The position numbers and the translations under genes are program-made. A DNA stretch of 7,498 bases. It comes from Acidobacteriota bacterium (GTDB taxonomy: Bacteria; Acidobacteriota; Terriglobia; Acidiferrales; UBA7541). The notes under the pieces were generated by a model. That model was given only the letters and a program-made list of their open reading frames with translations. It did not search any database and was not told the origin of the DNA. The stretch covers positions 1-7,498 of the forward strand of contig PMOP01000296.1 of assembly GCA_003161495.1 (NCBI GenBank), written 5' to 3'. Positions 1 to 5,148 of this stretch are shown piece after piece. How positions within the stretch are numbered: the first letter of the stretch is position 1; every line of letters begins with the position of its first letter.

Positions 1-8
1 AACCTACC

Positions 9-233
9 ATGCGTGGAAACAGAAGCGTTGCATCCAACACCGCAGCGTACTATCGTGAGCGAATGGCTAAGGCAAAGGAATTCCTCAACAATCCGGGCCC
101 CATAAACGAAGAAGAGGACGTAGAGACCCTCGCGGCGATTGACGAAGGCATCCGCAACACAAATGCCGGCCGAACCTTTTCCATGGAGGAAGTCCGCGAG
201 CAGTTACGACAGTGGCTATCCCCGAAATCCTGA
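9..233 (+). CDS. Small antitoxin-like protein (orphan; RelB/ParD-like C-terminus), 74 aa
   Basis: This is a short acidic ORF. Its C-terminal half (about residues 40-70: LAAIDEGIRNTNAGRTFSME, then EVREQLRQW) resembles the toxin-binding tail of small type II antitoxins of the ParD/RelB kind, where 'AIDEGxxxxxxGRxxxxEEVR' is a recurrent pattern. The N-terminal half (YYRERMAKAKEFL) is basic and probably helical; I cannot see a classic DNA-binding fold in it. The start is uncertain. The ATG at 9 lacks a visible Shine-Dalgarno sequence, an in-frame ATG at 63 is possible, and the frame is open to the left edge, so the gene could begin outside the window. No ParE/RelE-type toxin follows: its TGA stop (231-233) directly abuts the stop of the convergent higA gene. 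It may be a solitary antitoxin, the remnant of a TA pair, or part of a pair whose toxin lies upstream. The call rests on pattern memory only. Confidence 0.5.
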   Translation: MRGNRSVASNTAAYYRERMAKAKEFLNNPGPINEEEDVETLAAIDEGIRNTNAGRTFSMEEVREQLRQWLSPKS

Positions 234-539
234 TTACCGAGTACTGGCATGTTCGGAAAGCTTCAACGTAGGAAAGCCTTTGATCAACTTGCCCACCTTT
301 TGCTGCGCGAGCCGCAATTCGTACAGATTCTGCAAGTTGAGCCAGAATTCCGGTGTAGTCCCAAAGAAATGCGCGAGGCGCAGAGCTGTGTCACCAGTAA
401 TGGAGCGTTGCCCGTTCAGAATTTGCGTAACTCGATTTGTGGGCACATGCATTTTGCGGGCAAGCCCCGCAGCGCTCATGCCTAGTGCATCGAGTTCTTC
501 GGCCAGGTGCTCGCCTGGATGGATTGGGGTCACAGCCAC
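234..539 (-). CDS. higA: HigA family antitoxin (XRE helix-turn-helix), 101 aa
   Basis: This is the antitoxin of a HigBA type II toxin-antitoxin module. It is expected to bind and neutralise HigB and to repress the operon by binding DNA. The protein opens with PIHPGEHLAEEL, the standard HigA/VapI N-terminal signature. An XRE-type helix-turn-helix follows at about residues 21-58 (GMSAAGLARKMHVPTNRVTQ onward), then TPEFWLNLQNLYEL (62-75), another HigA hallmark. The length fits the family norm of about 95-110 aa. I chose the GTG at 539-537 because AGGAGA (551-546) lies 6 nt upstream and PIHPGE then falls near the N-terminus. The frame stays open to a TTG at 572, but that start has no ribosome binding site and would add 11 atypical residues. 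It follows higB by 10 nt, and its Shine-Dalgarno sequence overlaps the higB stop codon, so translation is probably coupled. Confidence 0.88.
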   Translation of the reverse strand: MAVTPIHPGEHLAEELDALGMSAAGLARKMHVPTNRVTQILNGQRSITGDTALRLAHFFGTTPEFWLNLQNLYELRLAQQKVGKLIKGFPTLKLSEHASTR

Positions 540-545
540 AATATT

Positions 546-551
546 TCTCCT
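546..551 (-). promoter_or_regulatory. higA ribosome binding site overlapping the higB stop
   Basis: The minus-strand AGGAGA sits 6 nt before the GTG at 539. It begins inside the TAG stop of higB (552-550). This decides the higA start in favour of GTG and suggests that ribosomes finishing higB re-initiate at higA. Confidence 0.7.
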
Positions 552-834
552 AGTGATAGTCAACAATCTCAACGTTTACGGGGCCCGGCGATCCTTCCGG
601 CCACGCAAAACAAATCCGCCACTGATCGTTAATACGGATGCCGTATTGCCCCTTGCGGTCGCCTTTCAGGGCTTCGAAGCGGTTGCCGGGCAATACAGCA
701 AGATCGGAGAGTTTAGCGGCAGCTTCGAGCCGGTCCAGTTTCAGACGGGCCGAACGCTCGATGCCCGGGATTCCCTTGACCCATTCGCCAGCGGCGAAGT
801 CCCTCGTTCGCTGGTCCCGATAGCTGACGATCAT
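550..834 (-). CDS. higB: HigB/RelE-fold mRNA interferase toxin, 94 aa
   Basis: This is the toxin of the HigBA module, a ribosome-dependent mRNA endonuclease of the RelE superfamily acting in the cytoplasm. Diagnostic stretches are LPGNRFEALKGDR (48-60), KGQYGIRINDQWRICFAW (61-78, the core RelE/HigB strand pair) and the C-terminal VEIVDYH (88-94). The terminal Asp-Tyr-His matches the C-terminal residues known to matter for catalysis in Proteus HigB, so the toxin looks intact. Length is typical of the family (about 92-100 aa). The ATG at 834 gives the expected N-terminus (MIVSYRDQRTRDF). No Shine-Dalgarno sequence is visible, and the best -10 box ends only 4 nt before this ATG, so the message may be leaderless or nearly so. 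It is first in the operon with higA second, the toxin-first order typical of higBA. Confidence 0.88.
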   Translation of the reverse strand: MIVSYRDQRTRDFAAGEWVKGIPGIERSARLKLDRLEAAAKLSDLAVLPGNRFEALKGDRKGQYGIRINDQWRICFAWPEGSPGPVNVEIVDYH

Positions 835-838
835 AAGG

Positions 839-867
839 ATAATACTGCTAATTATGCGTTACGTCAA
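839..867 (-). promoter_or_regulatory. Predicted sigma-70-type promoter of higBA
   Basis: On the minus strand TTGACG (867-862) and TATTAT (844-839) are separated by exactly 17 bp, a near-consensus vegetative promoter. Its -35 box lies inside the inverted repeat at 858-874, as expected for an autorepressed TA promoter. The predicted transcription start falls at or next to the higB ATG (834). An alternative -10, CATAAT (856-851), has no good -35. Confidence 0.65.
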
Positions 868-874
868 GCGTAAC
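858..874. promoter_or_regulatory. Putative HigA operator: perfect inverted repeat GTTACG-5-CGTAAC
   Basis: Two perfect 6-bp half-sites (858-863 and 869-874) flank the 5-bp spacer TCAAG. The repeat covers the -35 box of the higBA promoter, so binding of a dimeric HigA here would block RNA polymerase. The position and symmetry are seen directly; the identity of the binding protein is inferred from how HigA antitoxins generally control their operons. Confidence 0.6.
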
Positions 875-937
875 ACTTCGGGCGCGCGCGAAGGGCACGG
901 CTCGGAAAATTCGGCGCGCAGAAGAAAAAGAAATCAG

Positions 938-2401
938 CTACGGCAAATTCTCGATCTTGCGCGCGTCGCCGGTGAGTTGCAGGATGTGCATGCCGGTGTT
1001 GGCGCGATCGACGATGTAGATGTAGCCGCGGTCGTCCACTTCCACGTTGTTGGTTTGGATGGCGATTTTGCATTTCTGGTCGGCGCCCTGGCCGACGCAG
1101 CGCTTGTCGGTGGCGTCGGTGATGGCGGGAATGTAGTAGGCGATTTCCTTGGGAGTGTAGGGATCGCGCACATCGACGGCGCGCACGCCGGCGTTGAAGT
1201 AGGCGACAAAGATGATGCGCTTGTAGAAGACGGGCGTCATGCTTTCGTTCGTCGAGTGCGTGCCGAAGCGTCCTCCGCGGCTGCAGAAATTGCCGCTGGG
1301 CTCGGGCACATACCAGGTGGAGACGCCGAAGATTTTCGATTCCGTGGTGATGTCGAAAATATGCATCATTTCTTCCGGCGCGTGGCACTCATTGTCCGTG
1401 GTCTCACCGACAATCACGAGGAAGTCACGCTTGCTTAGGGCCGGGCCCCAGGCCTTCAGATTCGGCACCTCCACGCCCAGCATCGGATAGGTTGTGTGCG
1501 CCCCCACCTCCGCCGGCAAATCGAGCCGGCCGAGCATGGGCGATTCGAGGTTCGCGTCGGTCGGTTCCTTGGGACCATGGATGAGTTTGTCGCGGTCCAG
1601 AATTTCGATCATGCCCTTGCCGTTCGTGCCGTAACCTGCGTAAATGCGGTTGCCCTTTGCCCCTGTGGACATCACGCCGTGCATGTCGGTAGGCACTGGG
1701 CCGGTGGCATCAGGTTGCTGGCCCGGCAGTCCGAAATCGCGAATGTGTTGCGGCTCCGAAGGATCGCCAAGGTCGTACACTTGCCCCATGCGCTTGGTGC
1801 GCCATCCGGGCGCGCCGGAAACAAGGTACGCCATGCCAGTGTCGCACTCCCACCAGCTTTTGTGAGTATCGCGCAAGCCGCTCTCGACCACCGTCAGCCG
1901 GCTTGGCTTTGCGGGATCGCTGACATCCCAAATTTCATGCGAGCCGGTGCCGCGCGTGCGCAGCAAATATACTTTGTTCTTCGCGGCGCGGGGCAATTCG
2001 CTGCCGTCGCACACGCGGGCCATTTGCGCCCCGCCGGTTTCACCGGGCCCCTCGATGCGCGGATCGCCCGGAATGTGCGCCAGATATTTCGGATTCTTCG
2101 GATCGGTCACATCCACGACGGACGTGCCGTTATCTTCCATTTTCCCGGTCAGCGGATTCATGGCCGAGCCGCCGTGATGGCCGATGTAGGCGATCCAGCG
2201 ATTGCCCTGATGGTGGATGGTCGGCTGGTAGGCGCTGCGCCCCTGCAAATCGTTCCAGCCGAGAAGCTCCATATTCTTGCTCTCAGGCTTGTTCTCCGTC
2301 TTATTCTGGGCGACCGCAGTCGCGGCCGCACATGCGGCAAGCACGAAACCGAGCACGACGACCCCAACACTTCTATTTCGCACGCGAGCGTTACCAAACA
2401 T
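938..2401 (-). CDS. Exported LVIVD-repeat (beta-propeller-like) protein, 487 aa
   Basis: This is a secreted or lipid-anchored protein of unknown biochemical function. The N-terminus is basic, followed by a hydrophobic stretch (residues 12-23). A lipobox-like L21-A22-A23-C24 comes next, and a second possible site AVA|Q (29-31) would suit signal peptidase I, so lipoprotein and soluble forms are both possible. The mature part carries several LVIVD-type units with the pattern 'v-DvtDPxxPxxl': SVVDVTDPKNPKYLAHIPG (94-112), EIWDVSDPAKPSRLTVVESG (156-175), QVYDLGDPSEPQHIRDFGLP (207-226) and RAVDVRDPYTPKEIAYYIP (407-425). It also has DFLVIVGETTD (326-336) and a closing YIYIVDRANTGMHILQL (460-476). 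Such repeats are thought to form propeller blades. Several cysteines (131, 186, 339, 373, 435, 444) could form disulphides outside the cytoplasm. I chose the ATG at 2401 because GGGAGG lies 4-5 nt upstream and a signal peptide follows at once; the frame stays open to 2521 but that extension lacks such features. Confidence 0.82.
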   Translation of the reverse strand: MFGNARVRNRSVGVVVLGFVLAACAAATAVAQNKTENKPESKNMELLGWNDLQGRSAYQPTIHHQGNRWIAYIGHHGGSAMNPLTGKMEDNGTSVVDVTDPKNPKYLAHIPGDPRIEGPGETGGAQMARVCDGSELPRAAKNKVYLLRTRGTGSHEIWDVSDPAKPSRLTVVESGLRDTHKSWWECDTGMAYLVSGAPGWRTKRMGQVYDLGDPSEPQHIRDFGLPGQQPDATGPVPTDMHGVMSTGAKGNRIYAGYGTNGKGMIEILDRDKLIHGPKEPTDANLESPMLGRLDLPAEVGAHTTYPMLGVEVPNLKAWGPALSKRDFLVIVGETTDNECHAPEEMMHIFDITTESKIFGVSTWYVPEPSGNFCSRGGRFGTHSTNESMTPVFYKRIIFVAYFNAGVRAVDVRDPYTPKEIAYYIPAITDATDKRCVGQGADQKCKIAIQTNNVEVDDRGYIYIVDRANTGMHILQLTGDARKIENLP

Positions 2402-2434
2402 GTTTCCTCCCGTTTCGATTCCCCAGCAATCACT

Positions 2435-2504
2435 GGCTGTAAGTGCGCGGGCTGTAAATGCGCAGGCTGCAACTGGCTGCAAGCGCGCAGCCTGCGGATG
2501 CGCG
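2435..2504. repeat. Degenerate 15-bp tandem repeat in the LVIVD gene leader
   Basis: On the plus strand the units are GGCTGTAAGTGCGCG (2435), GGCTGTAAATGCGCA (2450), a 10-bp partial GGCTGCAACT (2465), GGCTGCAAGCGCGCA (2475) and a diverged GCCTGCGGATGCGCG (2490). The array lies 34 bp or more upstream of the LVIVD-protein start, within its probable leader or promoter. Confidence 0.7.
2461..2496 (-). promoter_or_regulatory. Potential leader hairpin, 10-bp perfect stem
   Basis: CGCAGGCTGC (2461-2470) is the exact reverse complement of GCAGCCTGCG (2487-2496), leaving a 16-nt loop. An inner GGCTGC (2475-2480) can pair with the same right arm (GCAGCC, 2487-2492), giving two mutually exclusive folds. 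No U-run follows on the minus strand, so a simple terminator is unlikely. A regulatory role is inference. Confidence 0.4.
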
Positions 2505-2542
2505 AAAATCCGCGCAACCATTTAAAATTTTAGCGTATCTTT

Positions 2543-2575
2543 GATTCCCACCGGGGGTTCCCGAGAGGGATTCCC
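2543..2575. repeat. Three GRTTCCC direct repeats at 13-bp spacing
   Basis: GATTCCC (2543-2549), GGTTCCC (2556-2562) and GATTCCC (2569-2575) are spaced exactly 13 bp apart. On the minus strand they read GGGAAYC, and the middle one contains GGAAC, the core of many ECF sigma -35 elements. They sit upstream of the LVIVD-protein gene and beside an ECF sigma gene. Confidence 0.55.
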
Positions 2576-2686
2576 GGCCTGAAAGTGTACACCTGATGCA
2601 CGTTTCCACCCACAACTTCGAATCTGATAAAGTGCTCTCAGCCGCTGCACTGTCCGACGCGCGATCAGCCCAGAGCGTTTCACCCA

Positions 2687-2698
2687 TGAAATATTTCA
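2687..2698. promoter_or_regulatory. Palindrome TGAAATATTTCA upstream of the sigma factor gene
   Basis: This is a perfect 12-bp palindrome, overlapped by two TTTCACCC direct repeats (2678-2685 and 2694-2701; 16-bp period). It ends about 50 bp before the sigma factor ATG, where a -35 region or operator would lie. A TACTAT (2712-2717) is a possible -10, but the spacing to any good -35 is unconvincing. Confidence 0.35.
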
Positions 2699-2747
2699 CC
2701 CTGCTTCCGCGTACTATCTGGTGGATGCGAGGAGACATCCCCAGGGG

Positions 2748-3338
2748 ATGAGCCCCGCCGAACAGGCCGCCACGCAGGAGCGCATCGCCCTGGCCAAAGC
2801 TGGGAATTCGGAGGCCTGGGGCGAGCTGTATCGCGAGCACGCACCGGCGATTTTCCGTTTCTGCCGGCGCGCCATGCCCACGCGCGAGGACGCTGAAGAC
2901 GCCACCATGGATATTTTTATCAAAGTCCGCCAGAAACTTTCGCAATACGACGCCACGCGTCCCTTCAGCGCGTGGCTGTATACGGTGGCGGCCAATCATT
3001 GCTGGGATTTGCTGCGGCGGCGCAAATTGCGGCAGGACCTGGAGACAGGCGAAGTTGAAAATATGCCCCTGGAGCATCCCGATCCCGGGCAGCTCACGCA
3101 GCTGATTGAAAAGCGCACCGGCCAGGAAGTTCGCCGCGCGCTGGACAAACTGCCGGCGCGCTCGCGCATGGCGCTGGTGCTGCGTTACTACTCGGATATG
3201 AGCTACGATGACATCGCTGCAACGCTTGGAGTGCGTCGCACTTTTGTGGGCGTCGTGCTCTTGCGCGCGCGCCACCAGTTGCGCGAAATCCTCGAAGGGC
3301 AAGGCGGCGCGAGTCTCGCCGCGGGAGGCGCGTCGTGA
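2748..3338 (+). CDS. ECF-type RNA polymerase sigma factor, 196 aa
   Basis: This is an extracytoplasmic-function sigma-70 family factor that would direct RNA polymerase to a small regulon. Sigma region 2 spans about residues 24-93 (WGELYREHAPAIFRFCRR, then EDAEDATMDIFIKV and the FSAWLYTVAANHCWDLLRRR core of region 2.3/2.4). Region 4 spans about 130-182 (ALDKLPARSRMALVLRYY, SYDDIAATLGV, LLRARHQLREIL). No region 3 is present, as usual for ECF factors. The recognition-helix stretch GVRRTFVGVVLLRAR departs from the common 'GxxxGTVKSRLxRAR'. I preferred the ATG at 2748, which starts a typical MSPAEQAATQERI N-terminus, with AGGAGA (2730-2735) at a rather long 12-nt spacing. A GTG at 2721 would add nine residues but has no ribosome binding site. 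Its stop overlaps the next gene by 4 bp, so it is probably co-translated with and controlled by that anti-sigma factor. Confidence 0.87.
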   Translation: MSPAEQAATQERIALAKAGNSEAWGELYREHAPAIFRFCRRAMPTREDAEDATMDIFIKVRQKLSQYDATRPFSAWLYTVAANHCWDLLRRRKLRQDLETGEVENMPLEHPDPGQLTQLIEKRTGQEVRRALDKLPARSRMALVLRYYSDMSYDDIAATLGVRRTFVGVVLLRARHQLREILEGQGGASLAAGGAS

Positions 3339-4945
3339 TTCATTTTGACGAAATGGCCTGCCTGCTTTACCTCGAAGGGCAACTGGATGCAGCGCGTTCG
3401 CGGGAACTCGCCGCGCATGTCGAAGAGTGCGCACCTTGCCGCGAATTGCTTCACGCGCTCGAAAGCGAAACAACTTTGCTTTCCAGCGCGCTCACCGAAG
3501 AGAACGAATCAATCCCCGCGCGGCTCCTTGGAGAACACACACGGCGCTTGCCGGCCTGGGCCTGGACTTTGGCATTTGGAGTTTTTGCGGCGGGCGTCTA
3601 CTGGCTGTGGATCGATGGCATCGGCCCCTTGTTCGATCAATTCAGCAGTGCGGGATTCGGCGGGACGGATTTGTTCAGCATGATTGTTTTTAGCGGAGCT
3701 TTCTGGGAAGGATGGAGCGATATCATGGACGCAATTCAAATTGGCGTAGTGGTTTTGCTGGCGATCGTGGCCATCGAATGGATTCGGCGCAGGCTGCGCA
3801 GGTCCGCGGCGATTGCCGTGGTGGTATCGGCGCTGCTGCTTGCCGTGGCGTTGCCGCAAAGAGCCTCGGCGGCGGATGTGCGGCGCGGGCGAGCCATTCT
3901 GATTCCGGCCGGCGACGTTGTGCACAATGATCTAGTCGTCATCGGGCCATCGGTGAGAATTGACGGAACGGTGGAAGGCGACGTGATTGCCTTTACGCGC
4001 AGCCTCACTGTTACCGGGCACGTTACAGGGGACGTAATTGCCTTCGCCGGAGGAGTCGCGATCGACGGAAACGTGGATGGAAATGTGCGCGTGATGTCGC
4101 ACAGCATGATTCTGGAAGGCACGACCGGGAAAAATATTTCAGTCATCGCAAACACTCTGGAACTTACTTCCAAGGGAAATGTGGGCGGTGAAGCAATCGT
4201 TTTGGCTACCGATGCGGACTTGGATGGCAAGATTCAGCGCGACTTGCTGGGATTGTTTGGCAGGGGGGACCTCGAAGGCTTAATCGGCGGGGAAGCCTGG
4301 ATACGCGGAGGGAGCCTCGAAGTTGCCTCCACGGCGGAAATTCGCGGACCAGCGACGTACGAAGGCCCGCAACAACCCATTGTGGAAGCGGGAGCAAAGC
4401 TGGCCAGTCCAATTCGAACGGAAATCACGCAGGGGATGCGACGGACGCGGATGACCACAGCGCGTACTGCGGTTCGCGCAGTTTTCGGCTATGCAGCATT
4501 GCTGGCGGTTGGAATTTTACTGCTGCTTATCTTTCCTGGATTTTTCCGCGCGACACTTCGGGAAGCGGGCAGCATCGGCCTGCCAATTGGAGTCGGCGCG
4601 CTGGCACTGATCAGTGGCGGGTTCCTGCTGGTTCTCGGAGTGCTGCTGCTATTTGTAGGCGTGGGAGCGGGAATGGCGAGCGTGATGGCCTATGCGCCAG
4701 TTCTGTACGTCGCTCACATATTTGTGGGCGTGTGGCTTGGCAACAGGATTCGCGGCGAATCGCCTGACAACACCAGCGCAATCATCGGGCGGATGGCGCT
4801 GGGCCTCTTGATTCTTCGCGTTGTGGAACTTGTTCCCGTGGTTGGATGGCTGGTGTGGCTGGCGGTTGTTCTGTGGGGAACGGGTGCTGTTTTGATGGGT
4901 TTTTATCGAACGTCGCGATTGCAGAGCGCGCCGGTTCCCGCGTAA
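3335..4945 (+). CDS. Membrane anti-sigma factor (zinc-finger) fused to bactofilin-like repeat domain, 536 aa
   Basis: This is the probable partner and inhibitor of the upstream ECF sigma factor. Residues 1-45 form a putative zinc-finger anti-sigma domain with H28-x3-C32-x2-C35 and a further H3 or C9 as possible ligand. Hydrophobic helices follow at about 73-93, 133-150 and 158-173. The last is preceded by a basic RRRLRR and followed by ASA|AD (177-181), so it looks like an internal signal peptide. Residues 190-340 are a polymer-forming, bactofilin-like beta-helix with repeated turns (RIDGTVEGDVIAF, TVTGHVTGDVIAF, AIDGNVDGNVRV). The C-terminal part (about 380-522) holds roughly five or six membrane helices. 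The start is GTG at 3335, overlapping the sigma stop as GTGA, with GGGAGG (3323-3328) 6 nt upstream. The design suggests that envelope or membrane state, sensed through the repeat and membrane parts, controls sigma release; this is inference. The fold call rests on repeat pattern only. Confidence 0.8.
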   Translation: MIHFDEMACLLYLEGQLDAARSRELAAHVEECAPCRELLHALESETTLLSSALTEENESIPARLLGEHTRRLPAWAWTLAFGVFAAGVYWLWIDGIGPLFDQFSSAGFGGTDLFSMIVFSGAFWEGWSDIMDAIQIGVVVLLAIVAIEWIRRRLRRSAAIAVVVSALLLAVALPQRASAADVRRGRAILIPAGDVVHNDLVVIGPSVRIDGTVEGDVIAFTRSLTVTGHVTGDVIAFAGGVAIDGNVDGNVRVMSHSMILEGTTGKNISVIANTLELTSKGNVGGEAIVLATDADLDGKIQRDLLGLFGRGDLEGLIGGEAWIRGGSLEVASTAEIRGPATYEGPQQPIVEAGAKLASPIRTEITQGMRRTRMTTARTAVRAVFGYAALLAVGILLLLIFPGFFRATLREAGSIGLPIGVGALALISGGFLLVLGVLLLFVGVGAGMASVMAYAPVLYVAHIFVGVWLGNRIRGESPDNTSAIIGRMALGLLILRVVELVPVVGWLVWLAVVLWGTGAVLMGFYRTSRLQSAPVPA

Positions 4946-5023
4946 ATCATCTTGGAAACCCAAGGGAGTGGGTGCGGATTTTGCAGCGGGGATTCACGGG
5001 CTGCGGAAAAAGCGCCCAATCAC

Positions 5024-5114
5024 TTTTGTCATTCCGAGCGGAGCGAGGAATCTCTCATTTTTTTCTTGGGCAAAAACCGAAGAGAGATTCCTCGCTCCGC
5101 TCGGAATGACAAAA
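5024..5114. repeat. Perfect 33-bp inverted repeat (REP/MITE-like palindromic element)
   Basis: The left arm 5024-5056 begins TTTTGTCATTCCGAGCGGAG and is matched base for base by the right arm 5082-5114, with a 25-nt loop (5057-5081). I checked all 33 pairs by eye and found no mismatch. It lies in the 203-bp gap between two convergent genes, about 78 bp after the first stop and 34 bp from the second. Similar 'CATTCCGAGCGnAGCGAGG' palindromes recur in acidobacterial and some other genomes (recollection, not checked). In RNA it would fold to a very stable hairpin from either strand and could act as a bidirectional transcription block or 3' stabiliser. Neither strand has a U-run after the stem, so it is not a canonical intrinsic terminator. 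The rest of the gap (4946-5023, 5115-5148) shows nothing recognisable. Confidence 0.85.
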
Positions 5115-5148
5115 TCACAAACTTTTTGGCAAACAAGCGTGCAACCTG

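Larger units (their letters stand above)
2402..2747. other. Divergent intergenic region with clustered short repeats
   Basis: This 346-bp non-coding stretch separates the LVIVD-protein gene (minus) from the sigma factor gene (plus). Going right it holds the GGGAGG ribosome binding site of the LVIVD gene, a degenerate 15-bp tandem repeat that can fold into a hairpin (2435-2504), and the AT-rich palindrome TAAAATTTTA (2523-2532). It then holds three GRTTCCC motifs 13 bp apart (2543-2575), an 8-bp palindrome GTGTACAC (2585-2592) and the palindrome TGAAATATTTCA (2687-2698). A TAAAAT (2532-2527, minus) could serve as a -10 box, but no good -35 partner is present. No confident promoter could be assigned on either strand. 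Confidence 0.6.

Noticed and set aside
540..572. Upstream TTG start for higA giving an overlap with higB
   Set aside because: No ribosome binding site; the GTG at 539 has AGGAGA at ideal spacing and matches the family N-terminus.
139..873. Plus-strand 244-codon open frame across higBA
   Set aside because: It is antisense to two clearly recognisable TA genes and overlaps the small antitoxin-like ORF; its translation shows no domain.
876..893. CTTCG...CGAAG inverted repeat downstream of the LVIVD gene
   Set aside because: A 5-bp stem in GC-rich alternating sequence with no T-run is expected by chance; not called as a terminator.
2435..2504. Possible CRISPR-like array
   Set aside because: Units are only 15 bp, contiguous with no spacers, and degenerate; it is a simple tandem repeat.
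854..2533. Long plus-strand open frames (854-1438 and 1496-2533) opposite the LVIVD-protein gene
   Set aside because: They are antisense to a gene with recognisable repeats, a signal peptide and a strong ribosome binding site. Their products are Ala/Val/His-rich with no family features.
2430..3473. Minus-strand 347-codon open frame across the sigma factor gene
   Set aside because: It is an Arg/Ala-rich mirror of a high-GC coding region; the plus strand encodes a convincing ECF sigma factor.
3509..4458. Minus-strand open frames within the anti-sigma fusion gene
   Set aside because: Low-complexity antisense translations with no ribosome binding site or domain; the plus-strand reading is long and structured.
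4951..4964. Small hairpin CTTGG-AAAC-CCAAG just after the anti-sigma gene stop
   Set aside because: Only 5 bp with no T-run; too weak to call a terminator.
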